Assembly: GCA_005240015.1 (NCBI GenBank)
Contig: SBBV01000546.1
Coordinates: 1 to 10,226, forward strand
From: Candidatus Odyssella thessalonicensis
GTDB lineage: Bacteria; Pseudomonadota; Alphaproteobacteria; Bin65
Length of the DNA: 10,226 nucleotides
Reading direction: 5' to 3'
The notes under the pieces are model-generated. The model was not told the origin of the DNA and searched no databases. It saw nothing but the letters and a program-made list of their open reading frames with translations. Positions 1 to 5,201 of this stretch are shown here, one piece after another. The stretch's first letter is position 1. The number at the start of each line of letters is the position of its first letter. The position numbers were made by a program, and so were the translations under genes.

Positions 1-28
1 CTCGGCCGACTTCATGAAGTCGGCCGAG
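1..28. repeat. Perfect 28-bp palindrome at the window edge
   Basis: Bases 1-28 equal their own reverse complement, centred on CATG at 13-16. It is built from the self-complementary octamer TCGGCCGA at 2-9 and again at 20-27, flanking the self-complementary CTTCATGAAG at 10-19. It lies within the reading frame of the flavin monooxygenase, where it encodes Ser-Ala-Asp-Phe-Met-Lys-Ser-Ala-Glu. It may be a coincidence of codon choice, the edge of a larger inverted repeat upstream, or a fold-back artefact at a contig end. The window alone cannot decide. Confidence 0.9.
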
Positions 29-730
29 CACATGGAGGAGAGCATCGAAGTCATCCTGAAGGCCTGGACCTCGCCGGGCCCGTGGTCGCACAAGGGCAAG
101 TTCTTCGACATCCCCGAGATGGAGATCACGCCGAAGCCGGTGCAGAAGCCGATCCCGTTCTATGTCGGCTCGTTCTCGAAGACGAGCATCGACATGGCTG
201 CCAAGCGGGGCCTCAACATCATCTACGCCCCGTTCGCCGCCGGCATGGTGTTCGGCGGGCTCGACAAGGCGGTGCAGTTCTATCGCGAGACCTGCGTCGC
301 GCAGGGCAAGAAGCCCGGCCGCGCGATGTGCAGCTACTTCGTCTACATCGCCGACAGCGACAAGGACGAGGACTACGGGCACGAGGCGCAGATGCGCTAT
401 TTCCGCGAATGCTGCCTGCCCGCCTTCACCAGCGAGCCCGAGAAACTGCCGCCGACGATGCAGTACTTCATCAAGATCGTCGACATCATGAGCAACATGA
501 AGAAGCAGGATCTCTCCGACAAATCGATCCTGCTCGGCTCGCCGCAGAAGATCATCGACACGCTGAAGCGCGTCGAGGCCGCGGGCATCGAGGAGGTAAT
601 CCTCTACTTCAACGTCGGCTGCAAGCCGCACAACATGGTGAAGGAGCAGATGCACCGCTTCATGGAGCAGGTGGCACCGCACTTCCAGGGCAAGCACAAC
701 GAGCGGCGGCTCGCCAAGGCGGCGGAATAG
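2..730 (+). CDS. LLM class flavin-dependent oxidoreductase, 5' truncated
   Basis: This is the C-terminal part, about 242 codons, of a luciferase-like monooxygenase (bacterial luciferase/alkanesulfonate monooxygenase superfamily). These enzymes use reduced FMN and O2, or F420 in some branches, to oxidise small organic substrates in the cytoplasm. The frame is open from base 2 and family members usually exceed 300 residues, so the true start lies outside the window and the ATG at 14 is internal. Family features are the VILKAWTSPGPWSHKGKFF stretch near the beginning, the PKPVQKPIPFYVG strand of the TIM barrel, the ILLGSPQKIIDTLKRVEAAG segment, and the VILYFNVG strand before a terminal helix MHRFMEQVAPHF. 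Substrate cannot be told from sequence. The MarR gene begins 15 bases after the stop, so the two probably share a transcript. The first few codons fall in a perfect palindrome and could be affected if that is an assembly artefact. Confidence 0.9.
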   Translation, partial: SADFMKSAEHMEESIEVILKAWTSPGPWSHKGKFFDIPEMEITPKPVQKPIPFYVGSFSKTSIDMAAKRGLNIIYAPFAAGMVFGGLDKAVQFYRETCVAQGKKPGRAMCSYFVYIADSDKDEDYGHEAQMRYFRECCLPAFTSEPEKLPPTMQYFIKIVDIMSNMKKQDLSDKSILLGSPQKIIDTLKRVEAAGIEEVILYFNVGCKPHNMVKEQMHRFMEQVAPHFQGKHNERRLAKAAE

Positions 731-745
731 CGGGCGCGCCGGCCG

Positions 746-1219
746 ATGAGCGATTTCGATCTCACGAAGTACCTGCCCTATCTCGTCAACCGCGCGGGCG
801 TGCGCCTCGCCAATGCCTTCGGCGAGGTGCTGCGCGAGCACGGCATCACGCTCCCGATGTGGCGCGTGCTGGCCGCGCTCGACCATGCCGACGGGCAACG
901 CATCTCCGACCTTGCGGCACTCACCTCGATCGACGTCTCGACGCTCTCGCGCATCCTCGACGCGATGCAGGAGAAAGGCTTGGTCGAGCGCCAGCGCGGC
1001 AATGGCGGCGATGCCCGCGTCGTGACCGTGCACGAGACCGCGGCCGGCCACACGCTCACCGGCAAGATCATCCCGCTCGCGCGCCACTACGAGGAGGTGG
1101 CGCTGCGCGGCATCAGCGCCGACGAGGAGAAAGCCCTGAAGGCGATGCTGGTGCGAGTCTACCGCAACATCGCGGCGCTCGAGGAAGAAGCGCGGACGGG
1201 CCAGACCAAGGCGGCCTAG
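746..1219 (+). CDS. MarR-family winged-helix transcriptional regulator
   Basis: A 157-residue protein of normal MarR length that should bind DNA as a dimer and respond to a small, often aromatic or acidic, ligand. Residues about 8-32 and 105-150 form the helical dimerisation parts. The winged helix-turn-helix spans about 34-100, with RISDLAALTSIDVSTLSRIL supplying the two HTH helices, EKGLVERQRGNGGDARVVTV the end of the recognition region and the wing with its conserved Asp-Ala-Arg, and then HETAAG. The start ATG follows the monooxygenase stop by 15 bases with no recognisable Shine-Dalgarno, which suggests re-initiation or read-through translation from the upstream gene. The arrangement suggests control of the monooxygenase and of itself (inference). 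The operator would be upstream of the window. It is convergent with the small exported-protein gene. Confidence 0.93.
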   Translation: MSDFDLTKYLPYLVNRAGVRLANAFGEVLREHGITLPMWRVLAALDHADGQRISDLAALTSIDVSTLSRILDAMQEKGLVERQRGNGGDARVVTVHETAAGHTLTGKIIPLARHYEEVALRGISADEEKALKAMLVRVYRNIAALEEEARTGQTKAA

Positions 1220-1225
1220 TCAGGC

Positions 1226-1260
1226 TCGCCTCGATCTTCGGTCGTCAGCGGCCGAGGCGA
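1226..1260. terminator. Possible hairpin at convergent gene ends
   Basis: An 8-bp perfect stem, TCGCCTCG at 1226-1233 and CGAGGCGA at 1253-1260, encloses a 19-base loop. It lies where the MarR gene (ends 1219) and the exported-protein gene (ends 1245) converge. The left arm is in the 25-bp gap and the right arm is in the last codons of the minus-strand gene. No T-run follows on either side, so factor-independent termination is doubtful. It could slow polymerase or be chance in GC-rich DNA. Confidence 0.25.
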
Positions 1261-1574
1261 TAGTTCCACTGCGCGCCGGCATCGACATCGGCGCCGTAGC
1301 CGCCGTGGCGGCCGCGAATATGCGTGTCCACCGAGCCGCTGCCGCGCGTGCCGTAGGGCGCGTAGTAATAGGTTCGCGAGCGGGCCTGACCGCGCGAGTA
1401 GTAATAGCTGTCGCCCGACCGGTATCGCATGTAGGTCCGGCTGGAGCTGTAGGGGTACTGGTACTGCGTCTGCCCGGAGCCCCGAATGTAGATGTCAGAA
1501 CCCATTGCCGCACTCGTGGCCACGAGCCCCGCGGCAAACGTCAGACCGGCGAGGATTTTCGCTGAGGTGCGCAT
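1245..1574 (-). CDS. Small exported Tyr/Gly/Arg-rich hypothetical protein
   Basis: Not recognised as a named family. The 109-residue product begins with a clear Sec signal peptide: MRTSAK, then the hydrophobic stretch ILAGLTFAAGLVATSAAMG, with cleavage likely near residues 22-25. The mature part is about 85 residues and has about 15 tyrosines, including two Tyr triplets (DSYYYS and TYYYAPY). It is rich in Gly, Ser and Arg and has no cysteine, suggesting a low-complexity, perhaps disordered or surface-associated protein. IYIRGSG and THIRGRHGG look like a degenerate repeat at either end. The start at 1574 is chosen over an upstream in-frame ATG at 1664 because an excellent Shine-Dalgarno lies 5 bases before it and the signal peptide begins there. 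A dyad lies upstream at 1627-1654. Secretion is well supported; function is unknown. Confidence 0.75.
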   Translation of the reverse strand: MRTSAKILAGLTFAAGLVATSAAMGSDIYIRGSGQTQYQYPYSSSRTYMRYRSGDSYYYSRGQARSRTYYYAPYGTRGSGSVDTHIRGRHGGYGADVDAGAQWNYRLGR

Positions 1575-1579
1575 CTGCT

Positions 1580-1586
1580 CCTCCTT
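1580..1586 (-). promoter_or_regulatory. Strong Shine-Dalgarno of the exported-protein gene
   Basis: AAGGAGG on the minus strand is followed by a 5-base spacer (AGCAG) and the ATG at 1574. It is a near-ideal ribosome binding site and fixes the start of the gene at the signal-peptide methionine. It also implies efficient translation of this small protein, unlike most neighbours, whose sites are weak. Confidence 0.85.
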
Positions 1587-1626
1587 TCCGGCGTCGCCGT
1601 TGCTGATGGTGATAAAACGCAGCGAC

Positions 1627-1654
1627 TGGCCTCGCGAAGTTCCCACCGAGGCCA
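1627..1654. promoter_or_regulatory. Operator-like dyad in divergent intergenic region
   Basis: Perfect 8-bp inverted arms TGGCCTCG (1627-1634) and CGAGGCCA (1647-1654) are separated by 12 bp. The dyad sits 53-80 bp upstream of the exported-protein start at 1574 and about 165 bp upstream of the substrate-binding protein start. On the minus strand its centre contains GGAAC (1639-1643). It is placed where a regulator could act on a minus-strand promoter, but no regulator can be assigned. Confidence 0.35.
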
Positions 1655-1818
1655 ATGGTCGCATGCCGCCGCGGTCGCGGCCCGAGTGGCCATTCGCGCG
1701 TCTGCGCGAGACTCCCGCCGGGCCATACGCTGATCACGTTCGCGGCCGATGCGGCATGACGCGCCGCCTCCCCCGTGCTACCATTCGTCGATGCGCGAAC
1801 GGGGCATGGGGCATCGGT

Positions 1819-2796
1819 TTGCTTCGGCGCAACTTCATCCTGGCGCTCGGCGGATCGGCCGCGGTCTGGCCGTGTGGTGCGCAAGCCCGGCTGCGGAAGG
1901 TCGGCGTCCTGGTGGGTCAGCCCGAAAGCGATCCGGAAACCCGAGCCCGCGTGAAGGCGTTCAAGCATGGCCTCGAAGCGTTGGGCTGGATTGAGGGGCG
2001 CAGCATTGCATTCGAGCTGCGCTATGCCGAGGGGCGGCTTGATCGACTCCCGCGGATGGCTGGCGAGCTGCTCGGCGCCAATGTCGATCTGATCGTCGCC
2101 CAGGGATCGGTGCCGGTCGCGGCAGTCCACCGCCTCACGAACACGGTTCCGATCGTCATGGTGAGCGTCGGCGACGCGGTCGGGAGCGGCTTCGTCGCCA
2201 GCCTGGCGCGGCCCGGCGGCAATGTCACCGGTCTCGTCGCCGCCTCATCCGAGCTCGGCGCCAAGCGGCTGGAAATCCTGAAGGAAGCTTTGCCCGCCGT
2301 GGCTCGCGTGGCGGTACTCTGGAATGGCCACAACGCCAGCCACAACCTCCAGTGGAGGAACACGCAGGCGACGGCGTGGCCTTTGGGGCTCGAGCTCAGA
2401 CCATTCCCCGTGAACTCCGGCGGCGATGTCGACCAGGTTCTGCTCGCCCTCGCGCAAGGCGGCGCCGACGCGCTACTCACGATGGACGACGCGCTCATAC
2501 AAACACACCGGCATCGGATCATCGCGGTCGCGACAAGGCACCGCGTGCCGGTGGTGGGGCAGTTCCGGATGTTCGCTTTGGCGGGCGCGCTTCTGAGCTA
2601 CGGGCCGAGCCTTATCCACATGTGGGAACGCGCCGCGAGTTACGTCGATCGCATTCTGAAGGGGATCCGGCCCGCCGACCTGCCGGTCGAGCAGCCGACC
2701 AAGTTCGATCTGATCGTCAATCTCAAGACCGCGAAGGCGCTCGGCATCGCGATACCGCAGACACTGTTGGTCCGCGCGGAAGACGTGATCGAGTGA
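1819..2796 (+). CDS. ABC transporter substrate-binding protein (ABC_sub_bind family), orphan
   Basis: A periplasmic binding protein of the ABC_sub_bind (PF04392-type) family, 325 residues from the chosen start, which is the usual family length. The N-terminus LLRRNFILALGGSAAVWPCG followed by AQA matches the twin-Arg plus LGG pattern typical of these proteins and predicts Tat-type export with cleavage after about residue 23. Family blocks seen include KVGVLVG, GLEALGWIEGRSIAFELRYAEG, the VDLIVAQGS strand, PIVMVSVGDAVGSGFVASLA with RPGGNVTGL, LEILKEALPAVARVAVLWN, the ALLTMDD strand, and the terminal QPTKFDLIVNLKTAKALGI with IPQTLLVRAEDVIE. The start is uncertain: TTG at 1819 aligns with the family N-terminus, while an in-frame ATG at 1756 would add 21 Arg-rich residues. 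Neither has a good ribosome site. No permease or ATPase gene is adjacent, so the transport partner and ligand are unknown. Confidence 0.87.
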   Translation: MLRRNFILALGGSAAVWPCGAQARLRKVGVLVGQPESDPETRARVKAFKHGLEALGWIEGRSIAFELRYAEGRLDRLPRMAGELLGANVDLIVAQGSVPVAAVHRLTNTVPIVMVSVGDAVGSGFVASLARPGGNVTGLVAASSELGAKRLEILKEALPAVARVAVLWNGHNASHNLQWRNTQATAWPLGLELRPFPVNSGGDVDQVLLALAQGGADALLTMDDALIQTHRHRIIAVATRHRVPVVGQFRMFALAGALLSYGPSLIHMWERAASYVDRILKGIRPADLPVEQPTKFDLIVNLKTAKALGIAIPQTLLVRAEDVIE

Positions 2797-2822
2797 CCGG
2801 AGGGCCAGCGATGCGCGTCCGC

Positions 2823-3656
2823 TCACCGGTTGCGCGGCGCCGACTTCTCGTAGGCCTGCTTCATCGCGTCGCCGAGCCGGCCCGGACCGGGCAGCACCGC
2901 GCCGCCGTCGACCGGCAAGATCGCGCCCGTGATGTATTCGGCGAGCGGTGAGGCAAGGAACAGCGCCGCGTAGCCGATCTCGTCCTTGGTGCCGTAGCGC
3001 TGCAGCGGCGTGCCCTCGCGCGCCATCTTCTGTTCGGCCTCGGTCGGCGCGAGGCGGGCCATGCCCTCGGTATCGGCGATCGGGCCTGGGATGATCGCGT
3101 TGCAGCGGACGCCCAGCGGGCCCCACTCGACCGCGAGCGTCTTGGTCAGCATGTCGACGCCCGCCTTCGCGGCGTTCACATGGGCCTGGTAGCTGTAGGG
3201 ATGGAGCGCCTGCGGCGCCGAGATGGCGATGAAGGAGGCGCCGGGTTTGCGAAGAAATTCAAAGCCCGCGCGCGCTACATTGAAGGTTCCGATGAGATCG
3301 ATCTCGACCACCGTCCGGAACGCGTTCGACGACATGCCGAGCGCGGGGGCCACGAAATTGCCCGCCGCCCCGGAGATGAGCACGTCGATCGGCCCGAAGG
3401 TCTCCTTGGCCGCCTTCAGAACCGCTTCCACTTCGGCGTAGTTGCGCACGTCGGCCGCGCCGCCCCAGGCCTCGGCCCCTGCGGCTTTCAGCGTCTGCAC
3501 CGCGGCCGCAACGCGATCCGCCTTGCGGCTGCAGAGCGAGATCCTGGCCCCGCAACGCGCGAACACCTCGCCGATGCCGAGATTGATTCCCGACGATCCG
3601 CCGGCGACGAACACATGCTTGCCGCGCGCCGCCGCGGCGAGATCAAAAGAACTCAT
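2823..3656 (-). CDS. SDR family oxidoreductase, 2,4-dienoyl-CoA reductase-like
   Basis: A 277-residue Rossmann-fold short-chain dehydrogenase/reductase. The cofactor loop is VAGGSSGINLGIGE (residues 17-30). SRK at 43-45 after strand 2 favours NADPH. SGAAGN is at 95-100 and the active-site serine strand ISA at 145-147. LAVEWGPLGVRCNAIIPGPI followed by ADTEGMARL closely resembles peroxisomal-type dienoyl-CoA reductase (DECR2), as does GAAGNFVAP. The canonical Tyr-x-x-x-Lys lacks its Tyr: Val160 stands four before Lys164. Dienoyl-CoA reductases also depart from the classical Tyr arrangement, so activity is plausible. The likely role is reduction of unsaturated acyl-CoA. An upstream ATG at 3677 adds seven residues but lies inside a palindromic repeat. 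The start at 3656 has GAGG six bases ahead and is preferred. It lies 124 bp downstream of the hydratase alpha gene and converges on the substrate-binding protein gene. Confidence 0.92.
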   Translation of the reverse strand: MSSFDLAAAARGKHVFVAGGSSGINLGIGEVFARCGARISLCSRKADRVAAAVQTLKAAGAEAWGGAADVRNYAEVEAVLKAAKETFGPIDVLISGAAGNFVAPALGMSSNAFRTVVEIDLIGTFNVARAGFEFLRKPGASFIAISAPQALHPYSYQAHVNAAKAGVDMLTKTLAVEWGPLGVRCNAIIPGPIADTEGMARLAPTEAEQKMAREGTPLQRYGTKDEIGYAALFLASPLAEYITGAILPVDGGAVLPGPGRLGDAMKQAYEKSAPRNR

Positions 3657-3672
3657 GTCATGCCTCGCTGTT

Positions 3673-3758
3673 GTCATCCTGAACGAAGCGGAGGATCTGC
3701 CCTCCGCACGGACGGTCGCGGCGGCTGAAGCGAGATCCTTCGCTTCGCTCAGGATGAC
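3673..3758. repeat. Palindromic intergenic repeat, copy 1
   Basis: The 26-bp arms at 3673-3698 and 3733-3758 are inverted (24 of 26 complementary) around a 34-base centre. The right arm reads AGATCCTTCGCTTCGCTCAG then GATGAC. The copy lies between the hydratase alpha stop (3781) and the SDR start (3656), ending 16 bp before that start. It shares arms, total length (86 bp) and centre length with copy 2. Translated, it gives the spurious ASLRMT and HPERSGGS-type peptides common in mis-called ORFs, so no protein should be called here. Confidence 0.92.
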
Positions 3759-3780
3759 GGTTTGATCGCCGGCTTTGAGC

Positions 3781-4452
3781 CTACTGCTGCACCCGGCACT
3801 CTGCCACGCCCACCATCGTATCGCGCGTGACGATGTTCTCGAGCTGCTCGGCGCTCCAGCCTTCGGTGCCCTTGGGCCGCATCGGCAGAACCAGGTAGCG
3901 CATGTCGGCGGTGGAATCGTGCACGCGGACCTCGCGGTCGCGCGCGATCTCGGCGCCGAACTCCTTCAGGACCCCGCGCGGGTCGCGCACGACGCGCGAG
4001 CGGTAGGCGGCGCTCTTGTACCAGTCGGGCGGACGGCCGAGCACGAAGACCGGATAGCAGGAGCAGAGCGTGCACACGATGACGTTGTGGACCGCCGGCG
4101 AATTCTCGACCACGACGAGGTTGGCGACGTTGATGTCGACGCCCATCTCGGCGCAGGCCTTCTTGCCGTCGTCGAGCAGGCGCTGCTTGAACTTGGGATC
4201 GGTCCAGGCGCGCGCCACGATCTTGGCGCCGAGCGCGGGGCTGCGCGCGTCGATCTTCTCGATGAAGGCGCGATGCTGATCGGCGGTGAAGTAGCCCTTC
4301 TCGATCAGCAGCTCGCGCACCGCATCGGCGAGCAGCGGATAGTAGCCTTCCGGCTCCTTGGCCTGGATCGGCGCATGCGGATCGTGGCCGTGCGCGTGCT
4401 CATGCTCGTGGTCGTGGCCTTCGTGATCGTGGTCATGCGGGTCGTGCGTCAT
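3781..4452 (-). CDS. nthA: Nitrile hydratase/thiocyanate hydrolase-like alpha subunit, cobalt type
   Basis: The catalytic, metal-binding subunit (223 residues) of a nitrile hydratase-family enzyme, which hydrates a nitrile to an amide. In the thiocyanate hydrolase branch the homologous gamma subunit hydrolyses thiocyanate. The hallmark metal loop VCTLCSCY is at residues 126-133. Cys127, Cys130 and Cys132 are the ligands, the last two oxidised in characterised relatives, and Thr128 marks the cobalt type. WYKSAAYRSRVVRDPRGVL after the loop is typical. Two oddities stand out. An N-terminal extension of about 26 residues holds 11 histidines. The usual Trp-Pro after CSCYP is replaced by Val-Phe (residues 135-136). 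The start ATG is six bases after the preceding gene's stop, with GAGGA overlapping that stop, so translation is coupled. Whether nitrile or thiocyanate is the substrate cannot be settled by eye. Confidence 0.93.
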   Translation of the reverse strand: MTHDPHDHDHEGHDHEHEHAHGHDPHAPIQAKEPEGYYPLLADAVRELLIEKGYFTADQHRAFIEKIDARSPALGAKIVARAWTDPKFKQRLLDDGKKACAEMGVDINVANLVVVENSPAVHNVIVCTLCSCYPVFVLGRPPDWYKSAAYRSRVVRDPRGVLKEFGAEIARDREVRVHDSTADMRYLVLPMRPKGTEGWSAEQLENIVTRDTMVGVAECRVQQ

Positions 4453-4458
4453 CGGTCC

Positions 4459-4767
4459 TCACTTGGCCGGCTCGAGCCAGTGCTCGAAGATCTCGATCTC
4501 GACCGTGTCCTTGGGGTTGCCGCGATAGTCGGGCCACACATGCGTCTGCGGGAAGCGCACGCGATAGAGCACCTGCTGCGCGCCGACATACTGGCCGAAG
4601 GCGAGTTCCTCGGGGTTGCGATACTGGCCGCAAATGCGCTCGACGACGCCGGTCTTGCCGCGAATGTAGTGCGGCGTGCGGATATGGCCCTTCGTGGGGA
4701 AGCGCGCGGCGACGTGCACCTTGTCGCCGGGCTTGAAGCGCGAGGCGATGCCGGCGCCCCAGCTCAC
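4459..4767 (-). CDS. Nitrile hydratase beta subunit, C-terminal (SH3-like) half as separate gene
   Basis: A 102-residue protein corresponding only to the C-terminal SH3-like barrel of nitrile hydratase beta, or to the thiocyanate hydrolase alpha subunit. Evidence is RFKPGDKVHV near residue 10, GHIRTPHYIRGKTGVVERI (the conserved proline/arginine block and first strands), YRVRFPQTHVWPDYRGNPKD, and VEIEIFEHWLEPAK at the end. It should pack against the alpha subunit over the metal centre. The start is a GTG at 4767 whose bases overlap the TGA of the upstream gene as GTGA, a classic coupled arrangement, with AAGGAG five bases ahead. The same frame stays open further upstream, but that stretch overlaps the N-terminal half gene and has no family similarity. 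Gene order N-half, C-half, alpha resembles scnB-scnA-scnC of thiocyanate hydrolase and the three-protein toyocamycin nitrile hydratase. Confidence 0.9.
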   Translation of the reverse strand: MSWGAGIASRFKPGDKVHVAARFPTKGHIRTPHYIRGKTGVVERICGQYRNPEELAFGQYVGAQQVLYRVRFPQTHVWPDYRGNPKDTVEIEIFEHWLEPAK

Positions 4768-5096
4768 GAGGGCTCCTTCGCGCGCGCGGCTTTGAGCGCC
4801 GACATGCGCTGCTCGATCTCGGCGCGCGAGAGCACGCCCTTCTCGACGAGGATGTTGGTCAGCGAGGCGATCCAGCGTTCGTAGTAACTGAGCGAGTCGT
4901 AGAGCTTCGGCGGCAGCTCCTCGATGCCGCGGCGCAGCTCGTCGACGGTGACGACCGGTTTCTCGCGCAGCTGCATGCAGCGCAGAAGCGCCTCGATGCG
5001 CTTCTCCCACGGCTCGATCTCGTGCTCGGCCAGGCTCACCGGCCCGGCCGGCTGCCCGCCCATGTCGTGATGCATGCGATGCGGTGTGTCGGACAT
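4764..5096 (-). CDS. Nitrile hydratase beta subunit, N-terminal half as separate gene
   Basis: A 110-residue, mostly helical protein matching the N-terminal domain of nitrile hydratase beta, the thiocyanate hydrolase beta subunit, or the related small 'accessory' proteins. Visible features are the HHDMGGQ segment near the start (canonical HDxGG), an acidic helix with EPWEKRIEALL, then VTVDELRRGIEELPP, which holds the Arg pair aligned with the conserved beta Arg region, and YYERWIASLTNILVEKGVLS, the most conserved block. It ends in a charged helix and a TGA overlapping the GTG of the C-half gene. The ATG at 5096 is chosen because family similarity begins there, although the frame is open for 107 more codons upstream. 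No Shine-Dalgarno precedes it, and a promoter-like pair ends seven bases before it. Being first in the operon with its other half encoded next, it is probably a structural subunit, though a maturation chaperone role is possible. Confidence 0.88.
   Translation of the reverse strand: MSDTPHRMHHDMGGQPAGPVSLAEHEIEPWEKRIEALLRCMQLREKPVVTVDELRRGIEELPPKLYDSLSYYERWIASLTNILVEKGVLSRAEIEQRMSALKAARAKEPS
4773..4778 (-). promoter_or_regulatory. Shine-Dalgarno inside N-half gene that sets the C-half GTG start
   Basis: AAGGAG on the minus strand lies five bases before GTG at 4767, within the last codons of the N-terminal half gene. Together with the GTGA stop/start overlap it decides the GTG start and supports two separate, coupled polypeptides rather than a frameshifted single beta gene. 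Confidence 0.75.
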
Positions 5097-5103
5097 GGCG
5101 GCG

Positions 5104-5132
5104 ATTATGAACCAGCCGAAAGGGAAGTTGAA
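5104..5132 (-). promoter_or_regulatory. Candidate sigma70-type promoter giving a leaderless hydratase mRNA
   Basis: On the minus strand TTCAAC (5127-5132) and CATAAT (5104-5109) are separated by exactly 17 bases, close to the -35 and -10 consensus. Only seven bases separate CATAAT from the ATG at 5096, so transcription would begin at or next to the start codon. That fits the absence of a Shine-Dalgarno there. It lies in the 105-bp gap shared with the divergent cupin gene. Confidence 0.4.
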
Positions 5133-5201
5133 CAGGCCGGCGCGGTATGGGAAAGTTGCACCCAACGTGACGCTGAAAGACGGCGGCGTCAGGGCCGACC
5201 C

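Noticed and set aside
82..1263. Plus-strand frame of about 393 codons through the monooxygenase and MarR genes
   Set aside because: Out-of-frame reading of two well-supported genes; Arg/Ala/Gly-rich with no domain.
1616..1643. EcfG-type promoter (GGAAC and CGTT)
   Set aside because: The spacing is 19 bases, outside the usual 16-17, so it is not annotated as a promoter, only mentioned with the dyad.
1668..1709. Two short hairpins (1668-1681 and 1694-1709) in the divergent region
   Set aside because: 6-bp GC stems with 2- and 4-base loops are expected by chance at this base composition.
3775..4884. Plus-strand open frame of about 369 codons
   Set aside because: It covers the hydratase genes on the opposite strand; the real genes there have clear family motifs.
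4459..5010. Longer version of the beta C-half starting at 5010
   Set aside because: The added 81 residues are the out-of-frame reading of the N-half gene. GTG 4767 with AAGGAG and the GTGA overlap is the better start.
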